Shown in pieces: positions 8,069 through 16,203 of a stretch of DNA of 64,000 nucleotides. This DNA comes from an uncultured Paraprevotella sp. (GTDB lineage Bacteria > Bacteroidota > Bacteroidia > Bacteroidales > Bacteroidaceae). The stretch's first letter is position 1, and every line of letters begins with the position of its first letter. The position numbers and the translations under genes were made by a program. Below the pieces are notes generated by a model. That model saw only the letters and a program-made list of their open reading frames with translations, had not been told where the DNA came from and ran no database searches. The stretch covers positions 100,129-164,128 of the forward strand of contig URDY01000003.1 in assembly GCA_900546665.1 (NCBI GenBank), read 5' to 3'.

Positions 8069-8530
8069 ATGAAAGTCTTGTTTATTGGATCTGGATGTGC
8101 CTGTAGACTGCCTTTTGCCGAAAGTATCTTTAAAAAGAAATTATTGGAAGCAGACGTGACAGGCGTGGAAGTAGAAACCGCTAATGTGGCAGAGTGGGGA
8201 CTTGTTCTGACTGTAGGAAGTACTGTACAGAGTGAAGCTTCTGCTCGGGAAGTATTGGATGACGCTGATCTTATCGTTGTAATGGAAGATAAGCAGCGTG
8301 ACTTCCTTACAAAGTTTATGGATTATAGTTGCTGGAGCAAGATTCATTTGTTCTGGGACTATTGCAAACGTAAGACAGGAATGAAAACCAACATGGCTTG
8401 TAATTTATCCTACAGAACGGAAAGTGAAGTGGTGGATTATGGTTTTGAAACGTTGGTTGATCGTCTGAAAACATTTATCAAGGAACATTTTATTGGAGAT
8501 GATAAGGAGGAGGTTGTACCTGCAATCTGA
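8069..8530 (+). CDS. Low-molecular-weight phosphatase-like protein lacking the catalytic Cys
   Basis: The 153-residue protein has the length and overall pattern of the LMW protein-tyrosine-phosphatase/arsenate-reductase fold: an N-terminal strand and P-loop position (MKVLFIGSGCACRLPFAES), a central ADLIVVMEDKQRDFL strand/helix matching the family ADLILVM segment, and a C-terminal VVDYGFETLVDRLKTFI segment. In active enzymes the P-loop is C-x5-R. Here the aligned nucleophile position is Gly7 (G-SGCAC-R), so the Arg is kept but the Cys is lost, and the usual DPY acid motif reads VDY. It is probably catalytically dead, perhaps a phospho-ligand-binding regulator. It has its own consensus promoter and terminator. 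Confidence 0.7.
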   Translation: MKVLFIGSGCACRLPFAESIFKKKLLEADVTGVEVETANVAEWGLVLTVGSTVQSEASAREVLDDADLIVVMEDKQRDFLTKFMDYSCWSKIHLFWDYCKRKTGMKTNMACNLSYRTESEVVDYGFETLVDRLKTFIKEHFIGDDKEEVVPAI

Positions 8531-8571
8531 TAAAAAAGAAAAATACAGAGAATGCAGAGTTGCAACCTGCT

Positions 8572-8615
8572 AAAAAGAGGACTTACAACAATAAAGCTGT
8601 AAATCCTCTTTTTTT
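8572..8615 (+). terminator. Rho-independent terminator after the phosphatase-like gene
   Basis: AAAAAGAGGA pairs with TCCTCTTTTT, with inner pairing TTACA/TGTAA, and continues into a T tract at 8609-8616. Confidence 0.88.
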
Positions 8616-8670
8616 ATGGTGTGATTATAAAGCTTTCTTAATCAGGTTTTGTCTTTATCCGATATCAATG

Positions 8671-9882
8671 TTACCAGATAAATTTATCTGTATATGTGGC
8701 TTCCTTGCAGCGGACTTTTATAATGTAAAACTGGTTATGAGGAAGAGTGTTTCCATTCACGGTTAGTATGCAATCTTCTGTAGCCGTTGCGGAATTTCTT
8801 ATGGTTTGTATAAGGTGTCCGGAAGCATCATAGATTTCAATATCTGTTACCGTATTTCTGTCAGGCAGGCATAATGTGATAAGCTCTGATGAACGATCGG
8901 CCGTGACAGAGAATGAAGATGCTGTGGTACGGGCATTTTCTATGCTGCTTTCTTCATCGAATAAATGGATACGAGTAAATGTATTGCCGTCAAATTTGAG
9001 AAGGCAGCCGTCTTTTGTACCGAACCAGATATGGCCATAACTGTCAGCTTGCATGCATTTGATTGTAGGATTACCGTCAGGTTCGAAAGAGACATATCCC
9101 GAATCGGTTCGTTTGGCTATATTATTGTTGTTTGCAATCCATATTGAACCATCCTGGTCCAAGCACATAAAAGCGACGGAAAATGGCAGACTTTCCACCA
9201 GGAAAGTAGTATCTTTTGCGATGTCATAACGATAAAGATTGCCTGAGATACGACTGGCGTTATAGACGCAGCCGTTGTTTTCATCCACTGCAATGCTGCC
9301 GTACATGACTCCGCTGGTATGATCGATATTATAACGCTTTTCTTCCACGTATGTCATTTCGTTGTTTTCCAGTTTACACAGTCCGTAACAGGCTTCACTG
9401 ATCCACAGGCGGCCTTTTTTATCAAGGGTAATGTCGTAGATATCACTATAGGAAACAAAATCAATTGCACATTTCCATTCCATGGTTTCCAGGTTATCCG
9501 TAATTTTACGGATGTATGACTTGCTGATGTACCAGGCGTCTTCTCCGGATGTGATGATTTCATCGATGCTTGTGCCTTTGGTTGTATACACCTTACATGT
9601 ATTGTCTGGGTAAAGGGCATACATGCCGTCTCTTGAGGTACCAAGAAGAATAGTGCCGTCGTCTTTTTCTGCTACGGCCGTGAAATAAGAGGGAGTGAGG
9701 GCAGTGTCAGTAAAACGGTAAAGTCGTTTCTCGCCGGTTTCCATATTATAACCTATCACATATTGTGATGTACTGGTGACCCATACCCATTGTCCTTTGA
9801 CGGACATACTCATAATGTCTTGCGCTGCCATGGCTGTAAAGGCCAGCAGAAATGAAAATAAAGTAATGATCGTTCGTTTCAT
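8671..9882 (-). CDS. Secreted beta-propeller protein with T9SS-like C-terminal domain
   Basis: The protein (403 residues) starts at the ATG at 9882, chosen because it is followed by a signal peptide (MKRTIITLFSFLLAFTAMAA, cleaved before QD). An upstream extension to 10014 would bury the signal. The body has repeated blades such as GTILLGTSRDGMYALYP, KGRLWISEACYGLCKLE, DGSIWIANNNNIAKR and GHIWFGTKDGCLLKF, the pattern of two-component-regulator/ligand-sensor propeller repeats, but no kinase follows. The C-terminal 80 residues (VTDIEIYDASGHLIQTI to CKEATYTDKFIW) look like a type A sorting or Por-type beta-sandwich. It is likely exported to the periplasm or surface; the ligand is unknown. Confidence 0.75.
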   Translation of the reverse strand: MKRTIITLFSFLLAFTAMAAQDIMSMSVKGQWVWVTSTSQYVIGYNMETGEKRLYRFTDTALTPSYFTAVAEKDDGTILLGTSRDGMYALYPDNTCKVYTTKGTSIDEIITSGEDAWYISKSYIRKITDNLETMEWKCAIDFVSYSDIYDITLDKKGRLWISEACYGLCKLENNEMTYVEEKRYNIDHTSGVMYGSIAVDENNGCVYNASRISGNLYRYDIAKDTTFLVESLPFSVAFMCLDQDGSIWIANNNNIAKRTDSGYVSFEPDGNPTIKCMQADSYGHIWFGTKDGCLLKFDGNTFTRIHLFDEESSIENARTTASSFSVTADRSSELITLCLPDRNTVTDIEIYDASGHLIQTIRNSATATEDCILTVNGNTLPHNQFYIIKVRCKEATYTDKFIW

Positions 9883-10344
9883 AAGCGTTGAATTTTGGTT
9901 AATGATTATGGTTGTGAGGTCTGATCTGATTTTTGTTTTCTTGTTAAAGTGAATCCCATCTAATTCAGAAATGAATCTTAGTAATCTGAAATAAAGCAAT
10001 CTCAAGCTAATCATAATCTCTATTACAGAGAAATTTTGTAGTACAGGAATGCTTTTATTGTAGTTTTTTATTTTTTTGCAAAATTAATATTTTATATAAG
10101 CGGACAATATAAAATGAATTATTTTTAGAGAAAACTGTTTAAAAACATTTTACGGTATAGATACATCATGGCAGTCGTATTCCATAATCAGTATGAAGAT
10201 GAGAAAACAGAACATGACAAACGGTTATTGGAGGAACGTTCAGGTCCTTGTTCAGAAGCAAATTTACGAAGCTAGACTGTTTTTTATATTCTGTCTTTGA
10301 AGAAATCCTTCAAAGACAGAATATAGGCTGAGAAAAACATATTC
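9883..10344. other. Intergenic region, 462 bp, with one strong hairpin
   Basis: This AT-rich spacer lies between the starts of the propeller gene and the 3' end of the PorE-like gene. It should hold the propeller gene's promoter on the minus strand, but no clear TTTG/TAnnTTTG pair was found. The one clear structure is the 18-bp inverted repeat at 10285-10325. A 35-codon frame (10168-10275) has no supporting features. Confidence 0.5.
10285..10325 (-). terminator. Perfect 18-bp inverted repeat downstream of the PorE-like gene
   Basis: TATATTCTGTCTTTGAAG (10285-10302) and its exact reverse complement (10308-10325) flank a 5-nt loop. It begins 20 bp after the stop codon of the minus-strand gene, so it probably ends that transcript or protects its 3' end. 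The bases after the stem on the minus strand are A-rich rather than T-rich, so it is not a textbook intrinsic terminator. Confidence 0.6.
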
Positions 10345-12429
10345 TTAATATTGTATGCCACCTTCAAATTGTGAAGGATCATCTACGGTTTCATCTTCAT
10401 CTTTTTTCGGAGCTATCTTTTCAATAGCACTTTTAGATAACTTGCCGTTTTCATCAAAGAGACCGTATGTGGTACGCAATACCTTGAATTCGGTACGACG
10501 GTTCAGAGCGTTGCATATTTCCTGCTGGTCTTCAGGTAGCTTTTTGATGAAAGCCTCGGTCAGTGTATCGTTTTCATGCAGGAACGTATAACGTTCCGTC
10601 AGTTTCTTGCGAATCACTTTGGGACGACTTTCACCATATCCGACAGGCGTCAGACGGTCTGTGGCAATACCGTGGGCAATCAGGTAATTGACTACTGATT
10701 CCGCTCTTCGTTGAGACAGTCTGATATTGTATGCGTCATTGCCTCTGTAATCACAATGTGAACTCAGTTCGATGGTGACATTGGGATTCTCGTTTAATAG
10801 TTCTACCAGTGAGTCCAAAGCCAAGGTGGAGGCCTGAGTCAATTCTGCACTGTCGAATTCATAAAATACATTGTCGACAAGTACAGGTGCTGTGATGGAA
10901 GCCAGTTCAAACTGCAGGACGTATTCCTTGCTCACACTGCTGGTGTCCACACGAAGTTCCTCCTTGTGATTCAGGAAGCCTTTGCAGGTGCCCAGAAAAA
11001 CATAATCCACGTTAGGTTTGATTTCCTGGGTGAAAGAACCATCGCCTTTAACACTTAGTTTAAGGTTGGTTCCATCATTGCCTACCATGTAAACCAAACC
11101 GTCAGGCAGCTCATAACCATCCTTCTCATAAACCCACCCTTTGACTGTCAGCAGCACTTCCGGACAGACAAAACTCATGATGTGATCCCAACCTCGGGCG
11201 TCTCCACGGTTCGTACTGAAAAAACCTCTGTTGTGTAACCCTTCGAAGGTCATTCCAAAATCATCTCCAGATGAGTTCATCGGATATTGCAGGTTTTCGA
11301 TGCTCCAGTTTCCTGTGCTGTCCTGTTGGGCTTTGAATAAGTCGAGGCCTCCCATGCCAATGTGTCCGTTTGATGAGAAATAAAGTTCACCGTTGGGTCT
11401 GAAAGTCGGAAACATTTCGTCACCTGGTGAGTTGATCGGTTCGCCCAAATTCTCTGCTCCGCCCAGTCCATTGCTTGTCAGCTTGATACGCCAGATATCC
11501 AGGCCTCCGATACCGCCCGGCATGTCGGAAACGAAATAAAGCCATTCACCATCCGGTGAGACTGCCGGATGAGCGTAGGAAGACAGGGTGTCTTTGGTGA
11601 TTTCCAGGACTTGAGGTGTACTCCATGAAGCGTCAGACCGCGTGGATGTGAAGATCTGTGCGTATCTGGGATAATCAGGATCGTAAGTACAACGGGTAAA
11701 ATACATGGTCTTGCCATCAGGTGAAAAAGCACAGGCTCCTTCATCAAACTCGCTGTTGACTTCCGACTCAATCAGTTCCGGTTGTAGCCATTTGCCTTCT
11801 TCATCCTTTTTGGCCATGAAAATATCGCCGCTTTTAATGCCTGTAATACCACTGATTTCATTTCCGGTGGCCTGTGGACGTGTGGATGTGAGATAAAGCT
11901 GTTCGGAATCATCACCGGCAAGAACCGGACACATGTCACTTCTACGTGAATTGAATAGAGGTTCTTTTTTGATGCTGTAGAGAGTTGGTCTGTTTTTCCA
12001 TATTGGAGCCTGTTGGCAACCTTGCAGGCCGTTTCTGGCTAGGATATCATCCGGTTTGTATTGTAGATAGAGTTCGTAATTCTGTATAGCCTTTTTGTAG
12101 TCACCGTTTTTACGTTGCATCTCGGCCAGATAGAAATAGACAATACTGTCTTTATAGTGGTATCGTGCCGCATTCTGATATGAGCCCATGGCTCTGGCCG
12201 TATAGTTGATGCGCCTGAAACAGTCGGCTGCTTTATACGCGCGTTCACCACGTTTTTCTCTTTCCTTGGGTTTGGTGCGCATATAAGCTTTTCTATACTC
12301 TGCCGCTGCGTCAAAATATTCGCCGATAGCATAATATTTGTCGCCCTTCTTGACATTGTTTTCAGCACCGCAGCCGCTTAACCACAATGCCATTATACCC
12401 GAACACAGAATATAGACTAACTTTTTCAT
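10345..12429 (-). CDS. PorE-like OmpA-family lipoprotein (TPR, propeller, OmpA-C)
   Basis: The 694-residue protein begins with a lipoprotein signal (LVYILCSGIMALWLSGCG, lipobox Cys20). Domains in order are a TPR-like helical region to about residue 135 (YYAIGEYFDAAAEYRKAY, AIQNYELYLQYKPDD), a PD40/WD40-like propeller about 150-420 (GACAFSPDGKTMYFTRCTYD, HPAVSPDGEWLYFVSDMPGG, PTFRPNGELYFSSNG), a carboxypeptidase-regulatory-like domain about 430-515, and an OmpA peptidoglycan-binding domain (VFYEFDSAELTQASTLALDS, then LSQRRAESVVNYLIAHGI, TPVGYGESRPK). This architecture matches PorE of the type IX secretion system of Porphyromonas gingivalis and related gliding proteins. Similar proteins occur in Bacteroidetes without T9SS, so the role is not certain. 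Confidence 0.85.
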   Translation of the reverse strand: MKKLVYILCSGIMALWLSGCGAENNVKKGDKYYAIGEYFDAAAEYRKAYMRTKPKEREKRGERAYKAADCFRRINYTARAMGSYQNAARYHYKDSIVYFYLAEMQRKNGDYKKAIQNYELYLQYKPDDILARNGLQGCQQAPIWKNRPTLYSIKKEPLFNSRRSDMCPVLAGDDSEQLYLTSTRPQATGNEISGITGIKSGDIFMAKKDEEGKWLQPELIESEVNSEFDEGACAFSPDGKTMYFTRCTYDPDYPRYAQIFTSTRSDASWSTPQVLEITKDTLSSYAHPAVSPDGEWLYFVSDMPGGIGGLDIWRIKLTSNGLGGAENLGEPINSPGDEMFPTFRPNGELYFSSNGHIGMGGLDLFKAQQDSTGNWSIENLQYPMNSSGDDFGMTFEGLHNRGFFSTNRGDARGWDHIMSFVCPEVLLTVKGWVYEKDGYELPDGLVYMVGNDGTNLKLSVKGDGSFTQEIKPNVDYVFLGTCKGFLNHKEELRVDTSSVSKEYVLQFELASITAPVLVDNVFYEFDSAELTQASTLALDSLVELLNENPNVTIELSSHCDYRGNDAYNIRLSQRRAESVVNYLIAHGIATDRLTPVGYGESRPKVIRKKLTERYTFLHENDTLTEAFIKKLPEDQQEICNALNRRTEFKVLRTTYGLFDENGKLSKSAIEKIAPKKDEDETVDDPSQFEGGIQY

Positions 12430-12496
12430 ATTATTTCATAAACGGATAAAGTGCTACTTTATTGTGACGTCAGGCATTATTTCTTTTTCTTTTGAT

Positions 12497-13816
12497 TTAT
12501 TCTATTTTTCTGCCGGCATAAAAATCCAGAATTTTTTTGCGCAATATCCATTCATATTTGGCTCTGATCTGTTCGCTGCTGGCTTTTAACCATTGTGTCC
12601 GTTGGTTTTGCAATTCTGTGGATGTCGCTTTGCCGTTCAGGTATTTTCCCTGCATAAGTTGGTAGGCTGATTCTGCAGCTACCAGGGCCGACTGGCAGGA
12701 ACGGAATTGTGATCGTGCTGTTTCAGCGTTATAGTAAGCCTGCTGTATTTCCTTATAAAGCTTTTTTTGGACATCTTCCAGTTGTAATTGTTGCAGTGAA
12801 TACTGTACTTTTGCCGTACGGATGGCATTGCGTGTCTGCATGCGGTCGAATAACGGCATATTGAATGACAGACCAATATTTTGAGTGAAATTGTCTTTGA
12901 TCTGCTGGTTGAAGCTGGCTGAGTTATAGCCTGACGTTTTATAATAACTGGTTCCTATTCCGGCGCTCAATGAGATTTGGGGATAGTATCCCGAACGGGC
13001 TATTTTGATTTGTTTATCGGCGCTTTGGAGACGTATCTTCTCTGCTTCTATTTCCGGCTTGATGCTTTGTGCCTGGAGGAAAATCAGTTCCGGTTGTTCC
13101 AAAGTGACAGCCATTGTATCTCCTTCTACAGGAGCTATGGTGAAATTTTCCGGAGAGTCCAGTTCCAGAATCTGAGTCAGATCAAGCACTGCAAGCTGAT
13201 AGGTTCCGGCAGCCTTGACCTCCGATAATTCAGCCTGTGCCAGAAGTGACCGGGCTTCAAAAACCTCCGATTCAGCCTTTTTGCCATTCTTCCAGAATTC
13301 TTCGGTCTGTTTCAACAGCAAGCGTTGGCTTTCGGTTTCGAGGCGGGCAACTTCAGCCAGTTCTTTGTTGTAAAGTACATTCAGATAATAAGAGGCGATC
13401 TCCAAAGCCAGACTTTCCTTGGCTTTTTCGAGATCTTTTAAAGCTGCTTCCAGATTCAGGCGCGCTTTTTCGGTACTGTTCTTGATTTCGAATCCCGTGA
13501 AGACCGGAATGCCGGTGCTCAATCCTAAACCGGTGTTTTGGGTGTTTCGGTTAGCATAAGTATTGTTGGAAGTCAGGGCACGTCCGAAACCGAAGGATTC
13601 ATTAGCATAAGCATCCAGATTCGGCAATCTTCTCATCTTTTGCGAATTAAGGGAAATCTCCTGGTTCTTGACCTGAAGGCTTTGCTGCCGTATCTGTATA
13701 TTATGGGTCAAGGCATGGTCAATGCATTGTTTTAATGTCCAGATGTCTTGTTCTGCCCAACTTGAAGCATGGCAGAGGAATAAGATAAAGAGTAGTTGGA
13801 TACGTTTCATGGCCAT
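12497..13816 (-). CDS. TolC-family outer-membrane efflux protein
   Basis: The 439-residue protein has a signal peptide (IQLLFILFLCHASSWA) followed by the two repeated coiled-coil/barrel halves of TolC-type channels: WTLKQCIDHALTHNIQIRQQ at the N-terminus, GLGLSTGIPVFTGFEIKNS for a barrel strand, and the second half with YYPQISLSAGIGTSYYK and NIGLSFNMPLFDRMQTRNAI. It is the last gene of the minus-strand efflux set, 5 bp after the HlyD-type adaptor gene, and should form the outer-membrane exit duct. A second in-frame ATG at 13810 could be the true start. Confidence 0.92.
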   Translation of the reverse strand: MAMKRIQLLFILFLCHASSWAEQDIWTLKQCIDHALTHNIQIRQQSLQVKNQEISLNSQKMRRLPNLDAYANESFGFGRALTSNNTYANRNTQNTGLGLSTGIPVFTGFEIKNSTEKARLNLEAALKDLEKAKESLALEIASYYLNVLYNKELAEVARLETESQRLLLKQTEEFWKNGKKAESEVFEARSLLAQAELSEVKAAGTYQLAVLDLTQILELDSPENFTIAPVEGDTMAVTLEQPELIFLQAQSIKPEIEAEKIRLQSADKQIKIARSGYYPQISLSAGIGTSYYKTSGYNSASFNQQIKDNFTQNIGLSFNMPLFDRMQTRNAIRTAKVQYSLQQLQLEDVQKKLYKEIQQAYYNAETARSQFRSCQSALVAAESAYQLMQGKYLNGKATSTELQNQRTQWLKASSEQIRAKYEWILRKKILDFYAGRKIE

Positions 13817-13821
13817 TTCTA

Positions 13822-14919
13822 TTATTCGATAATCTTGATGCCGTTTCTGATCCGGTCATCAGGTGAGATTCCTTTTTTGATTTCTATGTTGATGCCGTCG
13901 CTGATACCCGTGATGACGCTTTGTTTCCTGAATGTCTGGGGAGATTCAGAGGTCAGTATATAGACGAATGTAGAATCTCCGCTGAATTCAATGCAACCCT
14001 CAGGAACAGTCCATACGTTTGTTGCCCGTTCAAGTACGATTTCTGCATTGGCGCTATATCCTGACCGTATGGTTGCACTGTCCGTATTCTGCAGGGCCGC
14101 TTCGATGGCAAACTGATTGGTACCATTGACTTCTTCGGCCTTAGGTGAAATATATTCCAGGGTCGCTTCGAATGTTTTGTCCTGCAAGGCGCCTACGGTC
14201 AGTTTGACCGGCATGCCTTCATGTATTCGTCCCACTTCTGTTTCGTCTATCTTTCCTTTGAAAAGCAGATCGTGCATGTTGGCCACAGACGCAATAGTCG
14301 TTCCGTCGTTCATGGTGTTGCTCATAATGACGGAGTTACCCACCCGTACCGGTATATCCAGAATCAGACCGTCAATCGTACTTCTTACCAATGTGGTACT
14401 GAATGAAGCGTTCGAACGCGATATACCTTCCTTGATGATGTTCAGGGCGTCTTCGCGGTTACGCAGTTCCTCCCGACTTTGTGAAAGAGTCACTTCCGCC
14501 TTGTCATATTCTTCGTCACTGACCAGTTTCTTGTCATGCAGGTTCTTGATCCGACTGAAATCTTTTTCAGCCTGAGTCAGATTGATACGTGCCAGACGGA
14601 CACTGCTTTCTGCTGAATTAAGGGAAGACATTTCAGGGATTACCTTTACTTTCGCGATCACTTCATCCTTTTTGACTTGTTCGCCAGCCTTTTTATACAA
14701 TTCAGCAATAATACCGTTGATTTGCGGTTTGATAAGCACTTCATCGCGTGGCTCTATTTTTCCTGTAGCGATAGTCGTTTTGGCCAGGTCCTTTTGTTGT
14801 GGCGATACAGTCTGGTAAATCACTTCTTTCTTTCTGGATTTCTGATACAGGAAGACAAACGTTCCTGCAAATACACTTATAATCAGAAACAGAAAAACAT
14901 ACTTTACATACTTTTTCAT
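13822..14919 (-). CDS. HlyD/MacA-type periplasmic adaptor
   Basis: This 365-residue membrane-fusion protein has one N-terminal TM anchor (YVFLFLIISVFAGTFVFLYQ), a biotinyl-lipoyl-like hairpin domain (IATGKIEPRDEVLIKPQING, AGEQVKKDEVIAKV), a coiled coil about residues 100-165 (SSVRLARINLTQAEKDFSRI to REELRNREDALNII), the return lipoyl half with the V-R-x-G-x-x-V segment, and beta-barrel and membrane-proximal domains. It bridges the MacB-type permeases and the TolC-type channel encoded next to it. The order ATPase, permease, permease, adaptor, channel fits a MacAB-TolC-type efflux or export machine; the substrate is unknown. Confidence 0.93.
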   Translation of the reverse strand: MKKYVKYVFLFLIISVFAGTFVFLYQKSRKKEVIYQTVSPQQKDLAKTTIATGKIEPRDEVLIKPQINGIIAELYKKAGEQVKKDEVIAKVKVIPEMSSLNSAESSVRLARINLTQAEKDFSRIKNLHDKKLVSDEEYDKAEVTLSQSREELRNREDALNIIKEGISRSNASFSTTLVRSTIDGLILDIPVRVGNSVIMSNTMNDGTTIASVANMHDLLFKGKIDETEVGRIHEGMPVKLTVGALQDKTFEATLEYISPKAEEVNGTNQFAIEAALQNTDSATIRSGYSANAEIVLERATNVWTVPEGCIEFSGDSTFVYILTSESPQTFRKQSVITGISDGINIEIKKGISPDDRIRNGIKIIE

Positions 14920-14957
14920 GGATATGATGTCTTGATTTAGTTTGTTAAATACTCTTT

Positions 14958-16202
14958 TTATTCTTCACGTATGGCGTCAATCGGTTTGATGGACAATGCA
15001 CGTAAGGCTGGTGCCAGACCGGCAAAAAGCCCCAGCAGGACCAGCATGATGGCTGCGCCGACAGCCAGTGTAAAACTGATTTGGAAGTTACCTTGTATGA
15101 CACCTTCTTCGGCTGTTCCCATTTCGAGGCACTGCAGGACGAATACGGCAAAAGAAATGCCGCTGGCACCTGCTATGATGGTGAGAACCAGACTTTCAAG
15201 CAGAATCTGGGTCAGGATATCTTTCGGACGGGCTCCGATGGCGCGTCTGATGCCGATTTCTGTTGTCCGTTCTTTCACAGTGACCATCATGATATTACTT
15301 ACGCCTACTATGCCAGCCAGCAAGGTTCCCAGACCAACGAACCAGACCAATAGTCTGACACCGCGGAACAGATTGTCCATCATGGTAAACATTACTTCAG
15401 CACTGAATACGTTGACACCCTGTTTGTCATCCGGGGCAATGAAATGCGCTCTGGCAATGACGGCTTTGATTCTGTTTTCCAGTGTGCTGATTTTGTAGTT
15501 GCCGTGTGCAGTCAGTGCAATCATGTCCGCACGGTTGCCGTAGTGCAATGCTTTTTGCATGATGGGAAACGGGATCTGTATGGTTTCATCCGCATTGCCG
15601 CCAATGTTGATATTGCTTGTTCCATAGTTGACACCTACTACCCGATAGTAGATTCCGCCAACTTTGATAATTTTTCCGCAAGGATCACCGCCTTCCGGGA
15701 AAAGCTGTTTATAAACGTCTTTTCCGATGACGCAAACCTTACGTTCATCTGTAATGTCCATATCGTTCAATTCACGGCCAAAACGGATGTCATTTTCTGA
15801 AACCTTACCCATATCGGGATACATTCCGCGAAGCATACACGTGTATTCATGTTCTCCTGCAACTGCCTTTTCATTGTATCTTGCCAGTACGGGAGTGATT
15901 ACATCCAGTTCGGGAATGGCTTGTCGCAACCGTTCGATGTCAGCCGTTTCCAGACTCCATGTTCTGCCTTTACGGAAACCTTTATAGGCTTTTCCGGTCT
16001 GTCCCGGGAAAATAAAGGCAGAGTTGGTTGCGAATCCGCTGAAGTTTCTCGACAGCATGTCCTGCATGCCGTTTCCGCCGCCCAGCATTCCTACCAGCAT
16101 GAAGATACCCCAGAATACGCCGAATGCAGTCAGTATGCTCCGGCTTTTGTTGCGTGTGATGGTAGATAGGATTTCCTCCCAAGTATCTAAGTCTGCTTTC
16201 AT
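14958..16202 (-). CDS. MacB/FtsX-type ABC transporter permease (second)
   Basis: The 414-residue protein shows the MacB layout: an N-terminal TM helix (NKSRSILTAFGVFWGIFMLV), a periplasmic domain of about 220 residues, and a C-terminal FtsX module with three TM helices (VWFVGLGTLLAGIVGVSNIM, the cytoplasmic motif VKERTTEIGIRRAIGARPKD, ILLESLVLTIIAGASGI and the last helix before APALRALSIKPIDAIREE). The GIRRAIGA motif is typical of MacB permeases, which couple ATP hydrolysis to periplasmic substrate extrusion. It abuts the upstream permease gene (1-bp gap). The two permeases are homologous but clearly different, so they probably form a heterodimer. Confidence 0.92.
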   Translation of the reverse strand: MKADLDTWEEILSTITRNKSRSILTAFGVFWGIFMLVGMLGGGNGMQDMLSRNFSGFATNSAFIFPGQTGKAYKGFRKGRTWSLETADIERLRQAIPELDVITPVLARYNEKAVAGEHEYTCMLRGMYPDMGKVSENDIRFGRELNDMDITDERKVCVIGKDVYKQLFPEGGDPCGKIIKVGGIYYRVVGVNYGTSNINIGGNADETIQIPFPIMQKALHYGNRADMIALTAHGNYKISTLENRIKAVIARAHFIAPDDKQGVNVFSAEVMFTMMDNLFRGVRLLVWFVGLGTLLAGIVGVSNIMMVTVKERTTEIGIRRAIGARPKDILTQILLESLVLTIIAGASGISFAVFVLQCLEMGTAEEGVIQGNFQISFTLAVGAAIMLVLLGLFAGLAPALRALSIKPIDAIREE

Positions 16203-16203
16203 G

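Noticed and set aside
8560..8766. Plus-strand frame starting in the terminator after the phosphatase-like gene
   Set aside because: It starts inside a terminator stem and overlaps the 3' end of the propeller gene.
10168..10275. 35-codon frame (MAVVFHNQYEDE...) in the spacer before the strong hairpin
   Set aside because: No promoter, no recognisable family and no other support; such short frames are expected by chance.
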